Assembly (NCBI GenBank): GCA_964019165.1
Contig: OZ025278.1
Coordinates: 12,775,786-12,839,785 of the forward strand
Origin: Mastigias papua
Lineage: Eukaryota > Cnidaria > Scyphozoa > Rhizostomeae > Mastigiidae
Length of the DNA stretch: 64,000 bases
Reading direction: 5' to 3'
The first letter of the stretch is position 1, and each line of letters starts with the position of its first letter. Positions 1-10,599 of this stretch are shown in pieces. A program made the position numbers and the translations under genes. Under the pieces are notes generated by a model. That model made no database searches, was not told the origin of the DNA, and saw only the letters and a list, made by a program, of their open reading frames with translations.

Positions 1-922
1 GCGCATACGAGAGAGGGTGCAGCAGTGCGAAGAGAGACGATTCCACTGATGGTTAAACAAGGATGCAGAAAAATACAAGGAGTAAGTGTATAGGTGGAGA
101 GACAAAACAAGTCAAAAAATCACGGTCTACTACTTTGAGGTATGTTTACAAAGTGAATTTCTTTTACCTGTTACGCTATAGGCCAATAAATCGATCAGCC
201 AATAATTGCTCTCGATTCATATTCGATAAATATGGAAATCATTTTCCACTTTAAAGCCGAATATTCAATCCTAGAAAATTGTCAACAGAAAGCAAAGGCA
301 GATAGGCTGTGTATTTGGAGAGGTTGCCAGTCTCCCACATTAGCAATGACTCTCCCCTCGTAGCATGTAAGTTGTCTCTATGGCATATAGCTACTCAACT
401 GTCTCTAGGTATTATGTGCTGTTTAAAATAAGCATATAAAGGGTACGCAATAGAATGGCTTGGGGTCCATTGGGATACTTTGTTTGTCAAGCTCAAAAGG
501 CCTTATCAGGCTTAAAAGCTTGTCCTAAATCAAGAAAAAATGACAAGTAAGGACGCTTATCAGTAAGAGAGTAAGAAGCAATAAGTAGCTTGTGAACTGG
601 AGAATATTGGCTCAATAAACGTCTGTAAACATAAATAAATACAAAATCCCTTTAACAGAAAAAGTCTAATGGGCCCCTTGGGGCCTTGAAAGCTGGAGAG
701 AGCCCTTAGGAGCTGCATCAACCTCAACCTATATCGGGTGTGCTATCGCTTATAAACAAGTATGATTTCTTGGGTTCCACTGTTCACTGTTTACAGTTAT
801 ATTTCAGATGCCATTCTACTTTCCAAAGTTAAAATCACTGCCAAAAGTCTTCGAACACTTACAGTACTTCTGGACTCACTGGGAAAACTCCCCCACTCCC
901 CCTCAGAACAATGTTTAATTAA
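1..922. repeat. Upstream 0.9-kb duplicated block, copy 1 (of gene A)
   Basis: This block aligns end to end with 17596-18518. I counted roughly 24 differences, so identity is about 97 percent. The window starts inside the block, so its true left edge is unknown. Similarity to copy 2 drops sharply at a TTAA after position 918. A 63-codon open frame at 63-254 is kept in both copies, but nothing else suggests it is coding. The block lies upstream of gene A as copy 2 lies upstream of gene C, so it may hold a shared promoter or 5' exon. That role is inferred. Confidence 0.9.
435..440 (+). promoter_or_regulatory. TATA-like box in the duplicated upstream block
   Basis: TATAAA within CATATAAAGGG is kept in both copies of the block (also 18030-18035). 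It could be a core promoter for genes A and C, but the signal exon of gene A is 4.7 kb downstream. An untranslated first exon would be needed, and I cannot identify one. Confidence 0.2.
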
Positions 923-3642
923 GTCATAGAGTCTTATTATGATAACAGAAATACATTTTTCAACTTTTTTTTAAATTTTCATGCTTCAGTGAATTGTTGT
1001 TGCTGTTGCTAAGTTGAAATAGTCTGGTTTGTATTATCAAGATATTTATGGAAGTAAAAAAGATATCAAGAATCAGTTTGCATGAAAGTAACTGGCTATT
1101 GCTAAGCTACAATCTGAACCTAAAAACATAGGAATTGGTTATTGCTGCTTGAAGATATTAAACTTCAAACATAACATTTCATTATGTTGATCGCTATCTG
1201 AAAATTCTTGAATCTCTACATATGCATAAAGGGCTAGACCAGAGCTCATTTAGGTTCAACTTGTTAAGCATAATGTAGGGGTTAGCTGTTCAAAATTTCA
1301 CTGAATTCAGACAAATAGTTTTTGAGATATCTTGATAACGGCTAAGCAACAATGGTCAAAATCGCAAACTGAGAAATGTGGCATCAAAGTTGAACAATCA
1401 AAACACTAACCAGTGAGGCCTAGAATGCATCTGATAAGTAACTTACTGACCCCTCCTGCTCTTTTTCATTATCAATAAAACCTTCTCTCATACTTTAGAG
1501 CTTGTTTCTTCTATTTTTTACATTTTAGTTGATTTTCTTTTCATTGACCACACCCATTGCTTGTCTGAATGTAAAGCAAAGTTTTCAGTAAAATATCCAT
1601 TTGTCAATCCAAGATGATTTAGGACTGAAAGTATGCCACAGCACCAAACATTAAATTCAATTAAAGTTGAACAAACTGCCACTCCCAACACTTTCTACTA
1701 ACAAAAACTGTCTCTGGGGACTTTTTGAATGAATTAAATTTAGGTTTTCATTTTGATTTTGAGTCTGGTCATGAATGCACTTTCTCAGCAGGTCATCTTT
1801 ACTCAAATCATGGAGTGTTGATTCAATTTCTCCTTTTATAGCTAATAAAAGATTTGCATTTTTTTATACTTTTTGTACCATTCAGTTTATCAAATCCCCA
1901 TTTGTGCCAAGTGTTTAGTTATCTTGGGCAGTCACTGTGTGATTCATTGTCATTAGTAATATTTGCATTATGGCACAATATTATTATGATTGATCTCTTC
2001 ATATTATCAATATTACTTCTGTTTGCCTAATAGGCATGCTATAATGATTTCAAAGTGCACTTTTTGTTTTGTCAGTTAATCTTCCTTCCCTAGAAATTTT
2101 AGTCATCAAAAAAATACTGCCTTTAAACATCTATCTCAAATTCCTACACTGTCTTCCTATTCTTTCTCTGCACATGCCCAATGCATTCACTTTCTGTCAA
2201 TAGTTCAGAATCCCCATAGGGCTTAGCATTAACAGCTTCATAGCAGATGAACTATCACCATCACCAATGTACCACTTGAAGTGAAGGTTGTATTTTTGCA
2301 TTGAGCTATTAAATAGCTCAATTGCTCTGTGAACCAGAGGAACCTGCATGGCTAATGCTACAGTCATTATTTTCCAGCCATCTATTTTACCCAGGATGGT
2401 CTGCCTTACTTGACTGTTTGACATCCTTTGTATGACTTTGAGAGCACAATATGGTCCAAATATTTTCAATTTTTCTTTTGAAATAGTAGTTACAACTCAA
2501 TTCAATGGCAGATGGCCAATCACTGACACCTGGCAATCTCCAATTGTATCTGCATCTCCACCAAACATAGTAGCTGTCTCAAATGCCAATTTTTACAACT
2601 TTTCGGACAGGCACCTTTATCTGGTATCAAATGCTTTTCATTCACTCTCTTATGTGCATTCAAAATTTATTGTGGCAGACTCATGAAACCAGCAGAAGTA
2701 GTCATAGCTTTATGGCCTTTCCCCATGTCAGAATGACAATACTGATCTCATATTAATATCAAACAGTGGCCTTCTAGCACCAGAATCAGAATGAACATTG
2801 TCTATGGCAGGCAGCAAGTAAGAATATTCAATAAATTTGCTACACTGGTAAGAGATGGTTTATGAGAAATCCCTGCTCCAATGTGCTCATTACCATGTTC
2901 CAAACTTTCTTGACTTAGTACTTTCTGGGCACATTTCACACTTGTATTTGCTTATAACACCTTGAAATATCAGGTACGGTATGAGAATAAGATAATTCTC
3001 TCGTTTATTTATGTCATATGCAAAACTGATTCGTAAGCTCTTGGCATTAGAGCAACGTTGCCTCATTTTCTGTCTTCACTAATCGTCGTCCTATCATCAG
3101 CTGACCATGGCCTAGGCGTATCATTAACAAACTGTGCTTTACACTCTAAATCTTCATCTTAGAGTTCAGTAAGTTGATTGCCGTGAAATTTCCCTTTCTT
3201 TATATGATATTTACCCATTGATTTACGTTTTCCATACTGGTTTAGAACACAACAAATGCCAATGTACAACCGTTGTAGGTAGTAATTCCTATGGTAGGTA
3301 TTTTCACAGAAAAACGTGTTGTTGCTGTTCACTATATCACAGGGGACTAACATACAAATACGTTACCAAGATACACCCTCTAACTTAGACAGAATAGGGC
3401 AATTTATAGGGGGGGGAATTGGGAGCAACAAACAAAATATACGTTGCTAGGGCGTTGCTAAGGAAATATTTTGCATGTGTTGTGTATAAAATAGCAATTT
3501 TCCAAAAAACTATAACGAATATGGAAATTTCAAGCCCACAACTGTATTCTCGATATATTTTGACATAGAAAATAGCCAAAATAACATTTTGAATTTTTCA
3601 GCCAATTTTGACGTTTTTATGGTGGTCTACCCCCTTAAACAA
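923..3642. mobile_element. 2.7-kb insertion with TTAA at both edges
   Basis: Copy C is continuous across this point (about 18515-18522, a single TTAA). Copy A has 2.7 kb inserted between TTAA at 919-922 and TTAA at 3643-3646. The insert carries a decayed Mutator-like transposase on the minus strand. I do not see matching terminal inverted repeats at the two junctions, so the outer element may be composite or one end may be lost. TTAA target duplication is typical of piggyBac and Kolobok elements; Mutator elements usually duplicate 8-10 bp. The superfamily of the whole insertion is therefore open. Confidence 0.7.
1740..2960 (-). pseudogene. Decayed Mutator-like transposase
   Basis: Read on the minus strand with frameshifts and stops, this stretch gives an ordered set of motifs of the Mutator-like transposase domain common in marine invertebrates. 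An N-terminal block contains GKGHKA and a HKRVNE segment. A central WYIGDGDSS motif carries the acidic residue of the catalytic core. It is followed by KPYGD and, in another frame, ECIGHVQRRIGRQ, then GRLTDK. The remaining motifs include MKRSI and degraded CPxxxxTWHKW-like residues. The longest intact piece is 90 codons (2197-2469). No single frame spans the domain, so the gene is dead. Confidence 0.7.
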
Positions 3643-3696
3643 GGATTACTCGCAGCAAACACGTTGATTGGCCCTCAAATAGTACTCTAGCAACTA

Positions 3697-4152
3697 CACG
3701 CTTTTTCGTGTAAGGAACCTAGCTAAAGGCCTAGTTCTAAAAGTTCCTTATATTCGGACCTCTTTTTATCAAATTCTAGTACTAAAAGTTCCTTAATAGT
3801 TCCTTGATTTTCACTGCACATAGAGTGCCACAAAATGGCACAGACACTAGAAAAGCATTGAAATTCTCAATTTTACCTTTAATTATGGCTAGAACACAAC
3901 CTCAAAAGCACAAATGCGACAGGAAATAAGTTCTATATATGCAAAAGCATAATTTCAATCAAGAATTATCATGTCTATTCCATTGATATCATCAAATGTA
4001 ATGTAATCTTCACTTGCATCTGAATACAGCTCTCAGAATTTGAAAATGAAAAGTTCCTTAGGGATTTTTCCTTTAGTAGTACAAGTTCTTTAAATATTTC
4101 GGTCTTCTACATGTTGGTTCCTTATTAAGTGGTTCCTTATAAAAAAAGCGTG
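3697..4152. mobile_element. 456-bp MITE with TA target, empty site in copy C
   Basis: The left end starts CACGCTTTTT and continues to TAAGGAACC. The reverse complement of the right end starts CACGCTTTTTTTATAAGGAA. Copy C reads GCAACTAAGCTC, which is exactly the two flanks joined after removing the element and one TA (the right TA now reads AA). The interior holds several AAAAGTTCCTTA-like units. Related remnants lie at 11139-11260 and 33270-33545. No coding capacity is seen. Confidence 0.8.
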
Positions 4153-4192
4153 AAAGCTCTTGCCTTAACATTGTTTAAGGGGGAGGGGGTTA

Positions 4193-4647
4193 CTCTTTGG
4201 TGCCTAATAGAAGGGGGGTTGGAATAGTCGGGGGGGGTTGGAAAAATCCCCAAAACCTAATTAGAAGGGAGGTTGGAATAAATGAGGAGGGGTTTGGAAA
4301 ATTGCCTTAAATTTAAGGTGGTATGACGCAATAGAATGTTAGTGTGATGCTAGCGTGTAGTGTTAAAGTGCTAGCGTAGAGGAAGTGATGGCAAAGAGTT
4401 GCAGAGGGAAATAGGAGTGGAAATGTAAGGAGTGGAAAATAAAGTACTCTAAAAATGGAATTTCTACAAAATATCATGATTTGTCAGTTCGAATTTGAAA
4501 CTTCGAATCAGCGATGCAATAGTTTCGTAATTGCATGAAATCTTGGGTGGAATTTTTCCCAAAATTTAATAGCCGGGGGGGTTGGAATAAGAATGTCCTT
4601 TTTGAAAAAATCAATTAACGGGGGGATGTCTATTAGGCACTAAAGAG
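4193..4647. mobile_element. 455-bp MITE with 18-bp inverted ends and TA duplication
   Basis: The left terminus is CTCTTTGGTGCCTAATAG and the reverse-complemented right terminus is CTCTTTAGTGCCTAATAG (17 of 18 match). It is flanked by TA at 4191-4192 and TA at 4648-4649. Gene C's upstream DNA lacks it and reads straight through from GGGGGTCACT to AATCATC. The interior repeats GGGGGTTGGAATA. A related sequence starts at 63897. TA duplication fits the Tc1/mariner group. Confidence 0.85.
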
Positions 4648-4649
4648 TA

Positions 4650-5194
4650 CTAGTCATCAAATTTCAAAGGAGATTTACTATTGTCAAATAAATTGCATTA
4701 TTCCAAGGACCTTGGGACTGATTGTATACAAGCAAGATAGTCGTTACTTCGAAGGTGAGCATAAGTGTGTAGACAGTGAGTTGATCTCGTAGCAAAACTG
4801 ATCCTACGTGTATCACAATGACTTACGCCTTCCGAGTAACACGCATGTTGCCTTTCCATCAAATAGTCTTCAGTTTTGCATTGTACTAAACCATTTATAG
4901 GGTAGGCAGATATGAAACCGAAAGGGTATCTTTCGATAAGGCATGATCCAAAGTAATCACACTGGACTCAGTAGGTAATACTGAAAGAAAAACCAAACCC
5001 TATCATGTTCAAATGTTTTTACAGGAAAGAGGTTGATTTGATAGCTGTAAGCGTTGTCTGATATTGAAGGCTTTCACTTTCCTTCTATTATGGAAATAAA
5101 AAAAAAACCAGCATTTACATGCATATACTGGGAAGTCAAAGAAAGTACTCGCACTGTGGTGGCCTACTTACCAGAAAGCAAAGATCTCTCCGAT
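4650..5194 (+). other. Upstream flank and 5' leader of gene A, conserved with gene C
   Basis: This aligns with about 18630-19228 at an intermediate identity that I judge near 80 percent. The stretch just before the ATG (5054-5194) is open in copy A. In copy C the same stretch is interrupted by frame shifts, so it is most likely untranslated leader rather than a protein extension. Confidence 0.55.
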
Positions 5195-8100
5195 ATGATC
5201 ATCAATTGGAATGTAGCTTTAATAATCGCCTTCAGCTTATCAGGTAATGCTTTACAATTACCCATTGTATTATCAAGCATACTTTTGTGCTCAGTGGTAA
5301 TCACTTTGTGTAGCCATAGAATAGGTTTATGCAGTTGTAAACAGCAAAAGTGTGCAGTGAAAATCCATTTAACTCCTTTAAAGATAATTCCCTTGACTTT
5401 TGTAACAGAAATTCTTTGATTGAGATCAAGGTTGGTATATTGGTTTGTTCTAAGCCAAATATAAGAAATTTAGCATTTCTGGACTTGTTTGGCCGGGAAA
5501 GATAATTTTGGCTTAGGCCAGCTAATTGACATGTTTAGCTCTTTCTATAACTATTAGAACGTTTGTAATTGAGCGACAAATTATTTTATATTAGAAAGAA
5601 AATGATTCACTTCTTCAATTGGATTCGAATTCGAACATTCAATTCAATTCGAAAAAATTCCAATTCAGTTCAATTTCATTCAGTATTGTAGGAAGTCAGT
5701 AGGAAAGCAAAAGCAAAAAATTCAATTCAATTCGAAAGAATTGCATGGCTATCAATAGGTCTGGTCGAGAGCTGTTTGCATCCTTGACTGCTTGTATTGG
5801 TATAGTCTCCTTAGTTTATTATTCAAATTGTTGGATGGCGTGGTTGATTTATTACCCAAAAGAGTGACCTCGTTTTTGCTTTTGCTTTCCTACTGTTCTA
5901 TGGCCTCGTTTTCAAATTTGGCTTAATTGAGTTGGGATTGGCGTTTCTCCTACCCAAATTTGGTTTTGAGCGCCTAAACAATCTATCAACCCTGACTGAA
6001 ATATCAACTGTTATATCAATAGCAATCACTAATCATCGTCCAATCAATAACAATTGCTAATCATCCTTCAGTCAATAGCAATCACCAATCAATGTTTATT
6101 CTATTTACTTTGTGCTAACCGGGTGTCGTTCAAATTAAGTATAAAATAAAACGTGTCTTTGAGGGTCCGCATCGTCTCCGCTGTGGAATGTGGAGAGATA
6201 AAATGTCCCTACAATACAATATCCTTGTCAATAGAGAGGAGAGAACAATTCGAATAAAGTCCTTCTGCATAATCTGCATAATTGTTGGTAAATTTGCATA
6301 ATCTGCATAATTGCTGATGTATTTGCATAATCATGTCTTTGCCTTTTGTAGGTTTCATCTACAGTCGAGAGATACACGTCTCCAAATTCGGGAACGACGT
6401 TGAACACTGCGCAGATATCAACAATCCATGCCAATCGATCCACTATGCATTCTATAACGTGTCTTCCGCAAATGACATCATCAAAATTGATGGCAGTGTC
6501 CGTAATTTTACCATCAAACAGCAAATACGAATTTCCAAACCTACAAACATAACATTTACATCATACAATGGAGTGGCATGGATCTATGGAGGTGATGCAT
6601 CGTGGAGGGATTTCAGAAAAAAACAGTTCCTTGCCGTAGAAAACTGTGAATCCTTCGTGGAATTGACTGCTATAACTTTCAAAGACATCAATTTTCATGA
6701 TACTGCACTTGCCAAATTAGGAGACTACCATGCAAAGCCAATATACTACAGACCAGTGAGCTTGCGAGTTACAGGTTGCCATTTTCGATTCTCTAGCTTT
6801 CAGGTGGACAAGGGTGCCCATTGGCTTGCACAAACTATAATATCAATAAATATGCCATTTACAAAAGTACTAATTGATAATTGTGCGTTGATGGCCAATC
6901 ATCAAACTGGAATCATTAGGTACCCAGGTATTAAAGGGTGCATAAACCTAAGCTCAACGAAAATTATCTTCACAGGTACGAGAATTGAAAATGCCAGATA
7001 CATTTTGCATTCATGGTCACCATCCTGCACATACATGCTCACACAGAGAGGGATGATGCTCTATATGATAAGGTGTATAGTAAAGTCACATAACAAGAGC
7101 CCATCACGAAAGTCACAATTTGCAATTGCTATTGGAAAACTACACAAGCACTCCAAGTGGATACATATTCGTGTAAAGTATTCTCGCTTTGAAAATATCT
7201 CCATTCGAACAAAAACAGCAGCTGTTATGGATATCCGTGGCCCATCATATCTGAAAATTACAAATTGTACTTTCAAAGGAAACGTCGGTAACAGAGGAGG
7301 AGCTCTATCATTCGATTTAGCAGCAGTCCAAATAACGAATTCTTACTTTGAAGGGAACGAGGCCAGACTGTCAACAATTTGTGGGAACATGGATGAAGGG
7401 GGAAACGGAGGTGCAATTTATGTCGCCGGTCACGGAAGGCCCAAGAAGATCAGAATATACGATACCACCTTTGTAAACAACACGGCTACTTGCTTTGGAA
7501 GTGCGGCATATATCGGATACTACAAAGAAATAACGTTACATAAGACCAGGTTTAGCACATATGTTTCATGCAGACTATCTTCGCAGACGGTATGGTATTC
7601 CTACAGTCAAAAATTGTTTATTGAGAAACTGAATTTTGAGGTTGGAAGCCAAAGCAGGACGGACAGAACCATATTTCATGCTAAATACAAAAAGATGACA
7701 CTCAAAGGGCAAACGTTGAGATTTAAATGCCCAAATGGATCGGTAGTAATAATCTCAAGCAATTATGAAAGACAACTAAGAGAACGTAGCAAGGTGGTGA
7801 AATGCCATCGTTGCCCGAAACATACCTACACTCTAAGACCAAGCTATATGTCTAGCATTGATGACACGAAAAAATTGCAACTAGGGTTTCAGACACAATG
7901 CCAGCCGTGCAGCTTTGGAGCATCCTGTAAACATGGCATCAAACCTAAACCCAATTTCTGGGGATATGTATACAATAATACAGCATTTATGATTCTATGC
8001 CCACCTGGATACTGTTGTCAGAGCAAGAGTAAATGTGCTGCACTCCATTCATGTAATGGAATGAGAACAGGTCGTCTGTGTGGTAAATGTAAGAAGGGAT

Positions 8101-9716
8101 ATTTTCAGAGTATCTTTACAAGTGACTGTATTCATGAGAAGCATTGCAAACCTGTAAAATTCTGGGCATTAGCTGTGTGTTCTTGTTTACTGCTTACAAT
8201 ATTATTCATATTTCTTCAAGATATATTTCTAATCATAGTCAAACAGTTGAGCATGAAAAAGATTTTGGCCAGCATCAAGAGGAAAATTGATTGTCTATGG
8301 GACACATTGTCATGTATGACGAAAGTGAACAATGAGGCAGAAACAATTCGTGATGATATCGAACAAGATACTGAGCGAATGCATAACGAACCAATGAATA
8401 ATCCCTATGGAAATGTTGATCAAACCTCTAATTCTAATTTGGATGATTGTAAATCAAAATCAGAAAATAACTCAATGGCTGGTGGATTGATCAAAATTAT
8501 TTTCTTCTTTTATCAGGTTCACTCAATGCTCACCGTCTACAGGCTCCATACACAAATCGAATATCTCACAGAAATTAAAGGGCTTGTACTTAGTATATTC
8601 AACTTGAATCTCCAAATCCCATTCCGAAGTGAGATTCATTGTCCTTTTCACGAAATTGATAGTACAACAAAGGTACTGCTCACAGCCTCTTTCCCTATCT
8701 GTTGCTTAGTGTTCGCCGGTTCTCTTTATGGTTTCACACATGCATTACCATCCTGCTTCAGGAAGAAGGACATCGTTCATAAGTACGCTATGAAGGCTAA
8801 ACCAAAATTGCTCATTGCAATCTTGCAATTTATCCTGTTGGGATATGCCACACTGACGTCAAGTATTCTGTCCCTTGTCACGTGTCTCCCTTTAGCTGAT
8901 GGCCAAAAGATCTTATACGTTAATGGAAACGTATCGTGTTATCAACACTGGCAATATGGTATTCTTTCGTTTGTCTTACTTTGGGCTATACCACTTATCT
9001 ACACACTTCACAAGCTACCAAATTATGCGAGAAAGGGAGAGATCTCGATTCAAGGGTTTTACGTGGCCTTACTTTTGCCGCTACCATTTTCCATTTGTGT
9101 AGCGATTCGGGCGTCTCGAAAGATGCAACTTGATGAAGGTGATGAGGTAGAGACAATGGTTACGCCATTGGTCACTAACGATCAGAAAATGTACGCTGAT
9201 GCAACAATGTCGAAGTTGGTGAATGTGCTTGTTGGTCCATTCCGATACAATGATTCGGGGGAACAACGGGCAAAGTTATCATGGGAACCAGTTCTCCTTC
9301 TGCAGCGAATTCTGCTGTCAGTTTGCCACACATTTATACTAGAACCGGGAAATAGATCTTTGGTATTGCTACTTTTCGTTATTATTCTCACAGCGCTGAA
9401 TTTTATGTATCGGCCTTTCAACAATCGCTTTCTAAATGCGACAAATGGCGTAACGTTCATTCTATTGTGCATCACAGGCATCATAAATGCGATCTACGCG
9501 TATATCTACGAATATGGAGCTGTTCCAAAAGGACCATTGGTACAACTATTAGGCTACTTTGACTATGTGGAGGTGATAATGACATTGATTTTTCCAATTA
9601 CTATTGCATTGACATTTAGTACTATCGGCATAGCACAGCTTACAGGCTGTTTTATTGCTATTATTCGGTCTGCCAAGGGCAAATGCAAACGTGATAGTCA
9701 TCAATATGAAACATAG
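5195..9716 (+). CDS. Gene A: beta-helix, Cys-rich stem, multi-TM surface protein
   Basis: The coding exons are 5195-5243 and 6352-9716, giving 1137 residues. Exon 1 encodes MIINWNVALIIAFSLS, a signal peptide, and ends TCAG before GTAATG. Exon 2 follows TTTTGTAG; the split codon is G|GT, which keeps the frame. Residues about 30-480 look like a right-handed parallel beta-helix (pectin-lyase fold), with repeated GGAL, GGAI and NCTF rungs and many N-glycosylation sites. A Cys-rich stem (about 490-620) contains CCQSKSKC and GRLCGKCKKGY. About nine hydrophobic helices follow (near 620, 726, 791, 836, 886, 915, 1019, 1050 and 1090). A long charged loop separates the first two. Related large proteins occur in sponges and cnidarians, but I know no assigned ligand or activity. 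Genes B and C are tandem paralogues. A receptor-like surface role is inferred. Confidence 0.85.
5697..5895. repeat. Perfect 23-bp inverted repeat in intron 1 of gene A
   Basis: The arms at 5697-5719 and 5873-5895 are exact reverse complements and begin CAGTAGGAAAGC. The 153-bp spacer is AT-rich, and AATTC-rich sequence lies around the left arm. It could be a small foldback element. No target duplication was resolved. Confidence 0.6.
6260..6335 (+). repeat. Short TTTGCATAAT repeats before the exon 2 acceptor of gene A
   Basis: Several copies of the word (T/C)TGCATAAT occur just before the splice acceptor. The same word is expanded to a longer array at the matching place in gene C (19740-19977), so the seed predates the A/C duplication. 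Confidence 0.6.
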
Positions 9717-10599
9717 TATACTCATAGCCACTACGGACAGTCCTGACAGTCTGGACTATATTGAGGTGAGCAAGCGCTCATTTCTGTACATAAGAGCATC
9801 CCTAGTACTTATCAAAACAAGCGTTTTCATACCTCCCAAAGTTTTCTAATACTCTTCCGCAATTTTCCAATAATATAAAATATTTTTGAAGAATGTCCGA
9901 TTTTTCCTTATAGTACTGTTTAATGTCGTCCATAAGTTCAATATCGTGTTATTGTACACCTTATTAAGTGGATGAAGCATGAAATGAATCAAGGAGACTT
10001 TGCAAATCTTTGACGGGTATAGAAACCTATATAGTATCCTCTGGTCATGTGAAGTGTCCTTCTTCTGGGATCAAGGTGTATACAATCGTCTAATCAAGCA
10101 CATCGCCTGCTTTAGATCCTAGAACAGTAGTATTTTCTAGAATATTTTTGTCCTTTGAAATGGCTTTATGCAAACTATAGCAAATTTAAAAACAGAGAAT
10201 GGAGAGAGAGAGTCAAACTACTGAAAACAGTTGAAAGTTTCTTGTGATTATTTCATATAAGTTTTGATAGGCACTATTTTGCAGTGACAAAAGTTTTAGT
10301 CACTTTTCTACTATTTGGTAGCTGGTGTAAAATATGAGTCCTCGTAGACAGAAGCAACGTACAGACTAGCTAGCATACGCCACAAAGATAACTTTTGTTC
10401 TCATGGTATCGCAACACTCTTTTTTTAAGAATATGTAATTTTTCAATGAATGCCACAAACAGATGATGATGACTTTCTGTTTCATCATAATTTGAAAAGT
10501 AGCATGACTCATATCAAAGGGCATAAATATGATCAATTGGAAGGAGCTGCTATTCTAGGTTTCCAAATTGCACTAAACGGCAGCATACATCTTTCAAGC
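9717..10599. other. Intergenic, gene A to gene B
   Basis: I see no gene here. It presumably holds the 3' UTR of gene A (an AATATAAA-like signal near 9873) and the 5' leader of gene B. A short open frame starting at 10450 runs into the signal exon of gene B and is probably leader sequence. Confidence 0.5.

Noticed and set aside
63..254. 63-codon frame repeated almost identically at 17658-17849
   Set aside because: Its conservation is explained by the 97 percent identity of the whole block. No family, splice signals or clear codon bias support it.
5054..5419. 121-codon frame covering the signal exon of gene A
   Set aside because: Only the 49-nt part is conserved in frame in gene C. The upstream part has frame changes there, and the downstream part is past a conserved GTAATG donor.
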